A DNA stretch of 64,000 bases from Oceanospirillum sp964342385 (GCA_964342385.1 CAYFGP010000014.1:1-64000), one strand, 5' to 3'. Positions 17,062 through 26,310 are shown, numbered from the stretch's first letter. Numbers and translations are program-made. Notes: a model not told the origin generated them from the sequence alone.

Positions 17062-17775
17062 ATGCGTGCAGGTTGTAAAGAGGCTATTTTGTTTACTTCT
17101 AAATCCGTTACATATTTGGTTGTCCTGCTTAGCTTGTCACTGTTTTCTGGTTTGAGTTGGGCCCAGCAGCGGCATTGTCCGGAATCCGGGCGTCAGGTTA
17201 AAGTTGAACTGAAAATGCATTCCGCCCCTGTGCGCTATAACCATAGATTCAATGCCAACCAGATACGAAGCTTGATTAGAAACAGTAAACCCTTACCAGG
17301 TGCTAATTGGGAGCAAGCGGGTTTAACCAAAGCAAAAGAGGAATATAGCCTACGCCTGTCATCACGGACTTTTGATCTTGGTAGCGGCCGTTATTGTATC
17401 GTGCTGGATAAGATCAATTTGGGCTTGGGCTATAGAGAGATGAAGGTTTATGTTAATCGCAAATATCTGAGGGGTACCTGCGAGTATGATTCAATTCTAC
17501 GTCATGAAAATATTCATGTCAGAATCAACCATGAAGCCATGGATTACCATGCTCCCAGAATCTTTCAGCAGCTGAAACAGTATGCCAACAGTATTGGTCC
17601 GTTATATACAAGCTCGCCTGAGCAAACCACTAAGCAATTGAAGCAACTGCTAAGCAAAAAAATGACACAACTGCATAAACCTATGGTATCTGAACGGCGT
17701 CGACGTCATGGTGAGATTGATACTCGTGATAACTATCTATCAGAGCAGGCCCGTTGTACCAACTGGCAAAGCTGA
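17062..17775 (+). CDS. secreted DUF922-type zinc protease candidate
   Basis: A 237-residue secreted protein. A signal peptide (about residues 12-35, ending SWAQ) is followed by a domain with RHENIHVRIN, which contains an HExxH zinc site (HENIH) as in DUF922, the predicted secreted zinc-dependent proteases. A Cys-rich frame (C41, C-terminal C) may be disulfide bonded. I infer hydrolase activity from the motif only. It has no obvious operon partners and is followed by a hairpin. The start codon ATG at 17062 has no strong ribosome site; the 95-bp repeat abuts it. Confidence 0.72.
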   Translation: MRAGCKEAILFTSKSVTYLVVLLSLSLFSGLSWAQQRHCPESGRQVKVELKMHSAPVRYNHRFNANQIRSLIRNSKPLPGANWEQAGLTKAKEEYSLRLSSRTFDLGSGRYCIVLDKINLGLGYREMKVYVNRKYLRGTCEYDSILRHENIHVRINHEAMDYHAPRIFQQLKQYANSIGPLYTSSPEQTTKQLKQLLSKKMTQLHKPMVSERRRRHGEIDTRDNYLSEQARCTNWQS

Positions 17776-17876
17776 TTAATTTGATCATAGAGTGTGTAGA
17801 ATATTTTAAGGCAAGTTGATAGTTAAAGCAGGAAGCGGATCGGAGGCGTCGTCACTAGACGAAAAGATCTATAGCT

Positions 17877-17902
17877 GTGAATGGCCCTTTAAGGCCATTC
17901 AC
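17877..17902. terminator. hairpin between convergent genes
   Basis: Perfect 10-bp arms GTGAATGGCC and GGCCATTCAC with a 6-base loop lie between the convergent zinc protease and msrC. The T-tract on either side is weak, so termination is likely but not certain. Confidence 0.55.
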
Positions 17903-17924
17903 TATGTTAGCTAAGGCAACAGCA

Positions 17925-18410
17925 TTATAGCTTACGGGAGATAATCTCCATCAGTTGCTCCAGATAGTGCTGGTCAGTGCTGTCAAAGTCATTGAGTTGA
18001 TCACTATCAACATCTAACACCATAGCCACTTTACCGTCTTTAAATACCGGTAATACGATCTCGGATTTCGAATCACTACTACAGGCAATATGGCCGGGGA
18101 AAGCATCAACATCAGGCACTAGAATCGTTTTGCCTTGCTCAAAAGCCGCACCACATACTCCACGCCCTTTCGGAATACGCGTACAAGCGATAGGTCCCTG
18201 AAAGGGTCCCAATACCAGCATGTCTTCAGTTTTAGCCAGGTAGAAGCCTACCCAGAAAAAATTCATGCTTTGTTTCAGTGCTGCCGCAATATTCGCTAGA
18301 TTAGCGATCAGGTCATCTTCGCCTGAGATCAGTGCTTCTAGTTGTGGTAATAACTGTTGGTATTGCTCTGCTTTATCTGCAGTAGAATCTAAAATCAGTG
18401 TTTCTGCCAT
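17925..18410 (-). CDS. msrC: free methionine-R-sulfoxide reductase (GAF-type)
   Basis: From the preferred ATG at 18410 (an upstream in-frame ATG at 18452 is possible) this is a 161-residue GAF-domain protein of the fRMsr/YebR family. The cysteines expected in the family are present: CTRIPKGRGVCGAA and HIACSSDSKSEIV, the latter holding the catalytic Cys region. It reduces free methionine-R-sulfoxide using thioredoxin and fits the window's several oxidative-stress genes. It lies a short distance downstream of the binding-protein gene 18458-19276 and could be cotranscribed with it. Confidence 0.9.
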   Translation of the reverse strand: MAETLILDSTADKAEQYQQLLPQLEALISGEDDLIANLANIAAALKQSMNFFWVGFYLAKTEDMLVLGPFQGPIACTRIPKGRGVCGAAFEQGKTILVPDVDAFPGHIACSSDSKSEIVLPVFKDGKVAMVLDVDSDQLNDFDSTDQHYLEQLMEIISRKL

Positions 18411-18457
18411 GGGGATCTTTCTAGAGGTTATTGTGTGTGCTGATTGGAGCACTTACT

Positions 18458-19276
18458 TTACTTAATTGGGTCCAAGCGATAATACTTGTTGAACAGCTGA
18501 TCTGCAAAGCCGGATTGATTTAGCCTGTGCAGCTCATCTCTAATGGCTTTTAATTGCTTATCAGGAAACTCCTTACCGGCAATGAGCCAAGCCTGTATTT
18601 CATTCACAGGGGCTCCAAAATATATCGGTGAGATCGGCTGTTTCCGGTGCAGATTAAACTGTTTTAAGCGATAGCGGGTTTCATTTAATTCACCAAACCA
18701 GCTGGTGATCCGCCCGCCTTCAAATAATAGGCCGAGCTTTTCGTCACCTCGAAAAGGTACGAGATTATTCAGACCTTTTTGCCGGAGATAACTCTCAAAC
18801 AGAGTATTCTTCCACACACCGATATAAGTTTGCTGACTGGCTTCCTGTAAAGTGTTGATGGGGCGCTGACGGCTAACAAAACCAAAATGAGCAGTAAAAA
18901 TAGGCTCTACCCACTGAAAGCGATTTTCCCGTTGTTCCGTTCTACCCAGAGGGAGCATCAAGGCTTTAGGGTTATCAGAAACAGACTTCATCAGTCTTGA
19001 CCAGGGTAAAAACTCAACACTGTAGGTCAAGCCTATATTGGTTAAGGCTGTTTCTAACAGTTCCCGTCCCATGCCTTTGTGTATTTCTTGCTCCATGGAC
19101 ATCCCCGCGACTTCTGCGAACTTGAGTTCAACATCCATAGTGTGCCTGTGCTGAGAAAAAGTGTCCTTAGTCTGACTATCCTGAGCGATGCAGTATGAGC
19201 TGACAGAAAACAGACAGAAAAATGCCAAAGAAACACAAAAAAATTTTGGTAGGACAGTCAGAACATTTAATCCCAT
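18458..19276 (-). CDS. orphan periplasmic substrate-binding protein
   Basis: About 272 residues with a signal peptide (FFCLFSVSSYCIAQ) and the fold of family 3 solute-binding proteins: GMGRELLETALTNIGLTYSVEFLPWSRLMKSV and GVWKNTLFESYLRQKG are typical. No ABC permease or ATPase adjoins it, so it may be a sensory binding protein or work with a distant transporter. I chose the ATG at 19276, which has GGTGAG upstream, over the GTG at 19291. It is divergent from another binding protein at 19367. Confidence 0.8.
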   Translation of the reverse strand: MGLNVLTVLPKFFCVSLAFFCLFSVSSYCIAQDSQTKDTFSQHRHTMDVELKFAEVAGMSMEQEIHKGMGRELLETALTNIGLTYSVEFLPWSRLMKSVSDNPKALMLPLGRTEQRENRFQWVEPIFTAHFGFVSRQRPINTLQEASQQTYIGVWKNTLFESYLRQKGLNNLVPFRGDEKLGLLFEGGRITSWFGELNETRYRLKQFNLHRKQPISPIYFGAPVNEIQAWLIAGKEFPDKQLKAIRDELHRLNQSGFADQLFNKYYRLDPIK

Positions 19277-19366
19277 AGAAGACAATCTCACCGTTATGGA
19301 GGCAGGCAGTACCAGATAGCGCTACTTTTTAAAATATAGCACTCTGGCATTAAGGAGATATTGTAG

Positions 19367-20368
19367 ATGCCTAATGTGATTAGATCTGTGGTTAAGAGCC
19401 TAGCGCTGAAAGGGATGGCACTACTGTTTATGATCAGTACCCAGCCTGTTCTGGCCTTGGATATTTTTTTTGTACACAGTTATCACCATCAATATCCCTG
19501 GGTGAATGAATATTTCACTGGCTTTAAACAAAACCTGAACTCACACAGCTTGATTGATTTTCAGATGGACACCAAGCGTTTACCTGAAAGTGCTTTTCAG
19601 CAGCAGGCTCAGCAGGCATTGGATGCTATCCGGCAGCATCAACCCAGGATTGTTGTGGTAGCTGATGATAATGCATTAAAACTGGTGGGCAGACAGGCTG
19701 CTAATCTGGGTTATCCCGTTGTTTTCCTGGGTGTAAATAATAATCCTCGAGAATATTTAGATGTCACCGAGCGGGTATCTGGCGTATTAGAGCGTCCCTT
19801 ATTTAAGCGCTCAGTATTGGCGCTACGTAATATAATGCCTAAGTTAAAGCGCATAAAGGTATTGTTGGAGGAGGGGATTACATCTGAAGCGATAATCTCA
19901 GCTTCTTTTGGTGGTTATATCCGTCAGTCAGTAGATGATATTCAGGTTGATGTTAGCAAGGTTCGAGATTTTAACCATTGGAAGTCGTTGGTCCATGCTG
20001 CACCCATTCAAGGTTACGATCTGATTATTTTAGGTAATTATGCCCGGCTACCGGATAATAATGGTGGCACTGTACCAACAGATACAACCACTAAATGGAC
20101 GGTATTGAACTCTAAAATCCCTGTGTTTGCATTTTGGAAGTTTTCAGTTGGCGCAGGAAAAGCGGTAGGCGGATTGGTATTAGCAGGTGAGTTTCAAGGC
20201 AAAACGGCTGCATCTATCGTGAATCATTATCTTAGAGCGGATGAGTTTTCTGCTCCTATGATCCGAATTCCCACCCAGGGCTTATATTACTTTTCTCATT
20301 CGGAATTTCTACGTTGGGGCTTTGATATACCGAAAGAGCTCGAAGGCCAGATCTATTGGGTGGATTAG
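19367..20368 (+). CDS. ABC-type substrate-binding protein (ABC_sub_bind family)
   Basis: A 333-residue secreted protein with a signal peptide ending at VLA (about residue 30). The core DIFFVHSYHHQYPWVNEYFTG and the segment VVFLGVNNNPREY belong to the ABC sugar/amino-acid binding fold related to TrpX-like proteins. A strong AAGGAG site precedes the ATG. As with its divergent neighbour, no transporter subunits adjoin it. A sensory role with the nearby signalling genes is possible but not shown. Confidence 0.8.
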   Translation: MPNVIRSVVKSLALKGMALLFMISTQPVLALDIFFVHSYHHQYPWVNEYFTGFKQNLNSHSLIDFQMDTKRLPESAFQQQAQQALDAIRQHQPRIVVVADDNALKLVGRQAANLGYPVVFLGVNNNPREYLDVTERVSGVLERPLFKRSVLALRNIMPKLKRIKVLLEEGITSEAIISASFGGYIRQSVDDIQVDVSKVRDFNHWKSLVHAAPIQGYDLIILGNYARLPDNNGGTVPTDTTTKWTVLNSKIPVFAFWKFSVGAGKAVGGLVLAGEFQGKTAASIVNHYLRADEFSAPMIRIPTQGLYYFSHSEFLRWGFDIPKELEGQIYWVD

Positions 20369-20443
20369 TTTTCTAAAACATCTGGTCAGGGAAGAACAAG
20401 GGGATGTAAAGAACAATGCTGGAATAAAGGGGAGGGAGAGTTG

Positions 20444-20476
20444 TTGTTCTGGTGCATGAAGCAGACACCAGAACAA
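20444..20476. other. long perfect inverted repeat
   Basis: Arms TTGTTCTGGTG and CACCAGAACAA (11 of 11 bp) flank an 11-base loop between the convergent binding protein and chemoreceptor genes. No T-run follows on either strand, so it may be a stabilising 3' hairpin or a protein site rather than a simple terminator. Confidence 0.6.
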
Positions 20477-20520
20477 TTACCGTTAAAAGAGATAGGACCT
20501 ATTAAGCGAAAGCGTTTGGC

Positions 20521-21606
20521 CTATTCAGCGGTATCAGCCAATAACTGATCAATGCAATTGACCACCTTAAGACTGGCACCTTCCATAATCTGTAGTTGAT
20601 GCAGCATCTCTTTACTATCGCCTGCCAAACCTGCTTTCAGCGCATTACGGCCTGATTGGTGTACGGTTTTATGGGGTTCATCCAGATTACGGAAACTGGC
20701 CAGGTGACTATAGTGCTGTGCACCATAACCTTCAAAGTACCATTTACCTAAACGGCATTCTGTATGCGCATTAACTACCTCGTTGAATGCCTGACGATCC
20801 ACATGGCTGTATACCTGGTTTTTCCATACTGCGTGATCTAATTTCACAGTGTTTAGGAAGGCCGCAGTAGTCGCATTTCGAATCACAATCTGCATATGCT
20901 GTGAACGTTCCAGAACTTCTTCTACAACGTGGTCAATTTGGGCAGAAGAAGCAGATACTTCAGCAGCACTTTGCTGATTCTCATCAACCATGGTTTTAAT
21001 ATCATTGGTTTGATTGATTACCTGCATAACCAGATGTTCAATACCACTACTAGCTTCATGAGCTTTTGCAGCCAATTGGCGAACTTCATCAGCAACTACG
21101 GCAAAACCACGACCGGCTTCACCGGCACGGGCAGCTTCGATTGCAGCGTTTAATGCCAAAAGGTTTGTCTGGTCAGATATCTCCTGAATAGAAGATACCA
21201 GTTTACTGATTGAGGTCGCGGTTTCATCTAATACAGATACCGCTGACATACTTTTACCCGCATGATCATTGATATTGTTGGCACGGGTCTGCAATCTACC
21301 AAGCGCTTGTCGGGTTTGTTCAAAGATTCCATCAAGTTTTTCTTGCTCTCTGCGCTCCTCAACCAAGTGTTCCGCAGTATTGGCCAGACCTTCACGAATG
21401 GTACCCAACATGGCACCACCCTGAAGAATACAGGGCATTACCTGATTATAATCTTCAGAGGTTTGTTGAACATGGCGAATATGATTTTCCTTTTCAGCAA
21501 TAAGCTCTTGAAGCTGATTGATCTCATCCTGGTGCTGCTTTTTCAGTTGAGCCAGCTCTTCTTTCAGCCGGTCATTTTCTTGCTTGAGCTTACCGTTGAA
21601 TAGCAT
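20521..21606 (-). CDS. soluble chemoreceptor with zinc-binding CZB domain
   Basis: A 361-residue cytoplasmic methyl-accepting chemotaxis protein. An N-terminal coiled coil (residues 1-50) leads to the signalling tip (NAAIEAARAGEAGRGFAVVADEVRQLA), then a C-terminal CZB domain with the zinc motif (H in LDHAVWKNQVY, then CRLGKWYFEGYG and two further His). It lacks membrane segments. CZB receptors are known to sense zinc or hypochlorite. It is transcribed away from the H-NOX operon and shares its upstream region, so it may sit in the same sensory circuit. Confidence 0.92.
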   Translation of the reverse strand: MLFNGKLKQENDRLKEELAQLKKQHQDEINQLQELIAEKENHIRHVQQTSEDYNQVMPCILQGGAMLGTIREGLANTAEHLVEERREQEKLDGIFEQTRQALGRLQTRANNINDHAGKSMSAVSVLDETATSISKLVSSIQEISDQTNLLALNAAIEAARAGEAGRGFAVVADEVRQLAAKAHEASSGIEHLVMQVINQTNDIKTMVDENQQSAAEVSASSAQIDHVVEEVLERSQHMQIVIRNATTAAFLNTVKLDHAVWKNQVYSHVDRQAFNEVVNAHTECRLGKWYFEGYGAQHYSHLASFRNLDEPHKTVHQSGRNALKAGLAGDSKEMLHQLQIMEGASLKVVNCIDQLLADTAE

Positions 21607-21884
21607 GATTTCCTCTGAACCTTAAAGTAGGTTGGTTAAATAAAGTCGCGCAATGATGTTTTTTATTTGTATTTTATTGCGTTAAATGCATATTAGAATA
21701 GATACTGAGCCTGGTGTCTTTACTCAATGTTACCTAAAGTTACTCATAGTGATGCTTTTGTTGATTGAGGTCAAAATTTATTTATCAGAGTCAGGTGATC
21801 TTAATCAGGGTGCGGTTAAATTGTCATGTTTGTCGTGTGCCATCAAGAGCTTAGAACGAACTTTTATCCAGGATGGGGTGAAAT

Positions 21885-22436
21885 ATGTTAGGCATTGTTT
21901 TTACTGAATTTGTTGAAATGGTAGAAGAACGTTTTTCTGATGACGTTCTAGATGATGTTTTAGAGACTCCAGATCTAAGTACTTCGGGAGCTTATACCTC
22001 AGTGGGGTATTATGAGCACACCGACATGATCAAAATGGTGGTGACACTAAGTAAGACAGTCAATGTCCCCATTGATGATCTGGTTGCAGCCTTTGGCGAG
22101 CACCTGTTTGGTAAGCTGGTGGGCAAGTACCCCATGCTGGTAGAGGATCAGAACAATGTGCTGGACTTTCTCGAAACCATTGACTCCGTGGTACATAAAG
22201 AAGTCCTGAAACTTTATCCTCATGCGGAGTTGCCTAAGTTCTCCAGCGAGCGTATATCTCCTGATTGTCTGAAGATGAATTACACCTCAAAACGACCTTT
22301 TTCACAGTTGGCTCTGGGTTTAATTAAGGGCTGTGCCCAACATTTTAATCAGCAGGTAGACGTCAGTCATTCATCAGAGGATACTGATGAGCATTATTCA
22401 ACTACTTTTGAGATTACGCTAAATCATGACGGATGA
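21885..22436 (+). CDS. hnoX: H-NOX heme-based gas sensor
   Basis: A 183-residue H-NOX domain protein. The proximal heme ligand is His104 (VVHKEVLKLYPHAELP), and the heme-propionate motif YxSxR is intact (Tyr133, Ser135, Arg137). The distal pocket cannot be judged from sequence alone, but there is no obvious Tyr in the usual oxygen-binding position, which would favour NO sensing. It overlaps the following hybrid kinase by 11 bases, the standard H-NOX/kinase arrangement. Nitric oxide binding usually inhibits such kinases. Confidence 0.95.
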   Translation: MLGIVFTEFVEMVEERFSDDVLDDVLETPDLSTSGAYTSVGYYEHTDMIKMVVTLSKTVNVPIDDLVAAFGEHLFGKLVGKYPMLVEDQNNVLDFLETIDSVVHKEVLKLYPHAELPKFSSERISPDCLKMNYTSKRPFSQLALGLIKGCAQHFNQQVDVSHSSEDTDEHYSTTFEITLNHDG

Positions 22437-24804
22437 AGCGGAGCGTTATAAGCGTCGGCTACAGAGGGAAAAAGCGGCCAGAAAAGAAGCTGAGACGTTG
22501 CTGGAGGCTAAAGCGTCTGAGCTTTTTATGGCCAATGAGAGTCTGAAAGCGTTGCTTAAGTCTCAGGAATCTCTGATCACAGAACGTACAGAAGAGTTAC
22601 AGCGTGCTTTGCAAAGTGCGGAGCAGGCCAATCAGCATAAGAGTTCTTTTCTGGCTAATATGAGTCACGAGATTCGAACGCCGATGAATGCCATTATCGG
22701 TCTGACTTATCTGGTGCTGGACAGTCATCTGGATGATGAGCAGAGGGATTATCTGGAGAAAATTCAGCTGTCAGCACGAAATCTACTGGCATTAATTAAC
22801 GATATTCTGGATTTCTCCAAGATTGAATCAGGTCATATGGCCATTGAGCGTACTGAGTTTAACCTGGATGACATTCTGGAACAGATTTTTACGGTCAACC
22901 AGCAGAAGGCAGAAGAGAGGGGCATCGATTTTCTGGTCGCGCGCGACTTCTCAATTCCAGATCACCTGATTGGAGACCCTTTGCGTTTAAGCCAGATCCT
23001 TACAAACCTGGCCAGTAACGCCATTAAATTTACACCTCAAGGTCGGGTCAGTATCTGTGTTAGACCGGTTAGAGTAAGCGGTGAAACATCGATTCTACGC
23101 TTTAGTGTTACCGACAGCGGGATAGGTATCAGCGAAGCTCAGCAACAAAAACTGTTTGATGCCTTTACTCAAGCGGATGATAGTACAACCCGCCATTATG
23201 GTGGCACAGGACTGGGGCTGGCGATCTGTAAACAGCTGTGCACTCTGATGAATGGTGATATTCAAGTATCAAGTGAGCAAGGCAAAGGCAGTGTATTTAC
23301 TGTCGATATGCCTTTTGATATCGCAATGGATATAGATGCTGAAGTCGATAAAACAGCATCAAGTAGTGAATATGATACTCAGGCTTTCACACATCTGAAG
23401 GTTGGCTGTGTGGGGATGAACCAATCCATTATGGATTGGCTGGTCAAACAAGGGTGTCAGCTGGAAGCGCTTGTAAGCGAAGCCGCTGATACAGAGGCTA
23501 TTGAACAAAGTCTCATCGATAAAATTGAGTACTCAAATTATGACCTGGTTCTGATTGGTAGTTTTCCTAATGCCTTGGAGTCAGAGCATTTAAACAGCGT
23601 GCGCAGTGTGTTGCAAAATCAAGCGGTCTCAGTGATCTCTCTGGAACAGGGATGGATCACTCCACGTCATCTGCATAATCGTTTGAGTCAGCAGTTTGCT
23701 GGACAGCATAACCGCAATACTGAAATTGATAACCCGGTTACAGCTGAGCAACAGTTTAGTAGTGATACCTCTATTCTTTTGGTTGAAGATAATGCCATTA
23801 ATACACAAGTGAGTGTCGCGTTATTAGAAAAATACGGCGTTAATGTAATCTGTGCGGAAAATGGTATTCAGGCTGTGAACCTGCTTGAGAAGAAGAGTGA
23901 TCAAATTGATCTGGTACTTATGGATGTACAGATGCCTGTGATGGATGGCTATACCGCAGCCAAGGAGTTAAGAAAACGCGAACAGTTTAAGCAGCTGCCT
24001 ATTATCGCCCTAACTGCAAACGCCATTTCAGGTGATCGTGAAAAGAGTCTGGAAGCAGGCATGAATGATTACCTCAGTAAGCCGTTAGAGCCTGAAGATC
24101 TATTTTCAATGTTAAAAAAATGGCTACCGGATCAATCACAACAATCAGCAATGGAAGAGTTAGCGCAAGTGGAAAGCTCGGGCCTGTTACAGATAAATAT
24201 CGAAGAAAAAGTACTGGATGTACCGTTGGCATTAGAGAGAATCAGAGGCGACGAATCTCTATATCTGATGCTATTGGAAATGTTTGCCACCGAGTACCGT
24301 TTTATTGACCAACGTTTTGCTCAACTGATGCAAGACAAAAATCCAGAAGAAATTAAAGCAGTGGCTCATGGCTTTAAAGGGGCAGCGGCTTCAATTGGTG
24401 CCAAAGAGCTGGCCAGTGTTGCTGAAGAGATGGAAAAGGTTTCTCTGGACCGTTTTTCAGAGTTTGGTACCTGCCTGCAGCAGCTGACGTTAGCCTGGAA
24501 GCAGTTTATTAAGGTTTTTGAACAGGTTGAACAATGGAAAAATACGCTGGAACAACCTGAAGTTGATGCGCCTGCTGAAAACGAATTGGGCGATCTGTTT
24601 GAAGATAAAATTCCGCAGCTAATTGACATGCTGGAGTCAGGTGACACCGATTGTCTTGAACTAATGGGCCAGTTGCAAAAGTCATCCAGAGGTTCTCCCT
24701 GGCAAGAAGCCATTGAGGAGATTGCCAATCAAGTGAATCAGTTTGAGTTTGACCAGGCTCTATCATTACTACAAGGGTTACGTCAGCAATTGGATATTGC
24801 GTGA
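22426..24804 (+). CDS. hnoK: H-NOX-associated hybrid histidine kinase
   Basis: A 792-residue soluble hybrid kinase. A coiled coil (1-70) is followed by a dimerisation/phosphorylation domain with His81 (SHEIRTPMNAII) and an ATPase core with N-box, DSGIGIS and GGTGLGL motifs. A degenerate receiver-like stretch (about 320-430) comes next, then an active receiver with Asp500 (LMDVQMPVMDGY) and a C-terminal Hpt domain with His648 (AHGFKGAA). It needs no separate phosphotransfer protein. Its H-NOX partner overlaps its start. In related bacteria such systems control c-di-GMP and biofilm; a GGDEF-EAL protein is encoded 1.5 kb downstream. Confidence 0.95.
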   Translation: MTDEAERYKRRLQREKAARKEAETLLEAKASELFMANESLKALLKSQESLITERTEELQRALQSAEQANQHKSSFLANMSHEIRTPMNAIIGLTYLVLDSHLDDEQRDYLEKIQLSARNLLALINDILDFSKIESGHMAIERTEFNLDDILEQIFTVNQQKAEERGIDFLVARDFSIPDHLIGDPLRLSQILTNLASNAIKFTPQGRVSICVRPVRVSGETSILRFSVTDSGIGISEAQQQKLFDAFTQADDSTTRHYGGTGLGLAICKQLCTLMNGDIQVSSEQGKGSVFTVDMPFDIAMDIDAEVDKTASSSEYDTQAFTHLKVGCVGMNQSIMDWLVKQGCQLEALVSEAADTEAIEQSLIDKIEYSNYDLVLIGSFPNALESEHLNSVRSVLQNQAVSVISLEQGWITPRHLHNRLSQQFAGQHNRNTEIDNPVTAEQQFSSDTSILLVEDNAINTQVSVALLEKYGVNVICAENGIQAVNLLEKKSDQIDLVLMDVQMPVMDGYTAAKELRKREQFKQLPIIALTANAISGDREKSLEAGMNDYLSKPLEPEDLFSMLKKWLPDQSQQSAMEELAQVESSGLLQINIEEKVLDVPLALERIRGDESLYLMLLEMFATEYRFIDQRFAQLMQDKNPEEIKAVAHGFKGAAASIGAKELASVAEEMEKVSLDRFSEFGTCLQQLTLAWKQFIKVFEQVEQWKNTLEQPEVDAPAENELGDLFEDKIPQLIDMLESGDTDCLELMGQLQKSSRGSPWQEAIEEIANQVNQFEFDQALSLLQGLRQQLDIA

Positions 24805-24885
24805 TTTGATTCTCTGTAAACAGCCCCTTTGTTTGATACCTGATGTCTGCCTTTAGGGCAGGTAGTATTGAAGATGGGGCTGAGT

Positions 24886-24980
24886 TTTAAGCACTCAGAC
24901 AAAAGTTTCTCTTTAGCAGATGACTTCATATTTCAGCCGCTGGCCGAAAAATAGCGAAATACTTTTGTGTAAGTGTGTAT
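24886..24980 (-). repeat. 95-bp structured repeat, copy B
   Basis: Read on the minus strand this copy starts ATACACACTTACACAAAAGT, identical to copy A over 20 bases, and is exactly 95 bases long. Terminal stem pairs are ACAAAAGT with ACTTTTGT. The inner hairpin is TTT-CGGCC, loop AGC, GGC-TGAAA. Relative to copy A, C-G at 32/50 becomes T-A and G-C at 34/48 becomes T-A, which preserves pairing. It lies between hnoK and the M50 protease, antisense to both. Confidence 0.75.
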
Positions 24981-25076
24981 GTCTTTCCCAAATCTCCCCT
25001 CTGGATGAGTTCAAGCCAGATTAAAGCTTTTTAACTGGACCTTTTCCGGCATAATAGCACGCAAAATTTCTGTTAA

Positions 25077-26204
25077 GTGTCATTTCTTAATAATCATAAC
25101 GGTTTGAATGTGGAATTATTAAATACTGAGTTTTTGGGGCGCCCTTTGCGTTTAGAGGCCTCAATGGCGGGTTGGCAGGTTTTATATTGGGATAATCAAC
25201 CTGTGGCCGGCAAAAATGCAGATGGTTATGCCGATGGTGACTTTGAGCTGAATTTTGAGCTGCTGCAAAGACAGGGGGACCATGAAGAGAAAATTAATTG
25301 CAGCTTATGTTTCAACCTATCCTGGCAGCCGTTTGTTTTTAATTATCAGTTAACGGTTAATAATGGCCTGGTGACTGAGGGACAGCGGGATGTTCACGAT
25401 ATTGAACGTCAGACGCCAGCGGTAAAACCCAAAGTAAAAAGAGATACCAGCATGATTGGTATGCTATTACTGGGTTTTAAGTTGTTTAAAAGTGCCAAGG
25501 TCATCAAGGCCGTGTTAACCGGGGCCAGTCTCGCCGCGTATTCTTGGCTTTTCTCTTTTCCTTTTGCGCTTAGTTTGATCGCTTGTCTGGTAGTGCATGA
25601 GTATGGTCACGTCCGTGCGATGAAGCATTTTGGTATGCCTACTAAAGGGATCTATCTCATTCCTTTTATGGGCGGTTTGGCGCTCAGTGATGGTAAGATC
25701 AATACCCGTTGGCAGGATGTAGTGATCTCGATGATGGGACCGTTTTTTGGCCTGGGCATGTCAGTATTAGCTCTATTAGCATACTGGGTCACGGGGGATA
25801 TCTTTTTTGCCGGGATTGCAGCATTTAACAGTCTACTCAATCTGTTTAACCTACTGCCCATTCTGCCGTTAGATGGCGGGCATATCTTAAAAAGCATCAG
25901 CTTTTCCATGAACAGTGTTGTGGGACTGGTGCTATGTGCCCTTGGAGCAGGTTTGGGGGTTTTGATCAGCTATAGCTTTGGCTTAGCTCTATTAGGTTTT
26001 TTGTTATTGATTGGTAGTGTTGAGATCTTTTTTGAGTGGAAACAAAGGCATCAAAGCCATCTATTGCCGCTGGACCGTTATGGCCAAATTGTATCTGCCA
26101 TCTGGTATCTGGTTACGGTTGCAGGCTTGGTGAGTATTATTATTTATCTGGCGGGAACAGGAGATTCTATTTTAGGTCTACCGCTTAAGATCCTTAATAG
26201 CTGA
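25077..26204 (+). CDS. M50-family membrane metalloprotease
   Basis: A 375-residue site-2-protease-type membrane protein. After a soluble N-terminal domain of about 130 residues comes the membrane core, with the zinc site HEYGH (about residue 182) and the second catalytic motif LPILPLDGGH, both intact. It probably cleaves a membrane-bound substrate within the bilayer. The start is GTG at 25077 with no strong ribosome site; a -10-like CATAAT lies about 25 bases upstream. It is followed by a clear terminator. No substrate or regulator is evident next to it. Confidence 0.88.
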   Translation: MSFLNNHNGLNVELLNTEFLGRPLRLEASMAGWQVLYWDNQPVAGKNADGYADGDFELNFELLQRQGDHEEKINCSLCFNLSWQPFVFNYQLTVNNGLVTEGQRDVHDIERQTPAVKPKVKRDTSMIGMLLLGFKLFKSAKVIKAVLTGASLAAYSWLFSFPFALSLIACLVVHEYGHVRAMKHFGMPTKGIYLIPFMGGLALSDGKINTRWQDVVISMMGPFFGLGMSVLALLAYWVTGDIFFAGIAAFNSLLNLFNLLPILPLDGGHILKSISFSMNSVVGLVLCALGAGLGVLISYSFGLALLGFLLLIGSVEIFFEWKQRHQSHLLPLDRYGQIVSAIWYLVTVAGLVSIIIYLAGTGDSILGLPLKILNS

Positions 26205-26283
26205 TTTGCTTACCAGTTACTCTTAATCAAGAGCGTGTTGTTGCGGTCTAATGCTATTTAATAAAAAAACGATATTAGCTAAT

Positions 26284-26310
26284 AAAACAGGGCCTTGCAG
26301 CCCTGTTTTT
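26284..26310. terminator. bidirectional intrinsic terminator
   Basis: Perfect arms AAAACAGGGC and GCCCTGTTTT with a 6-base loop and a following T-run lie between the convergent M50 and GGDEF-EAL genes. Confidence 0.9.
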
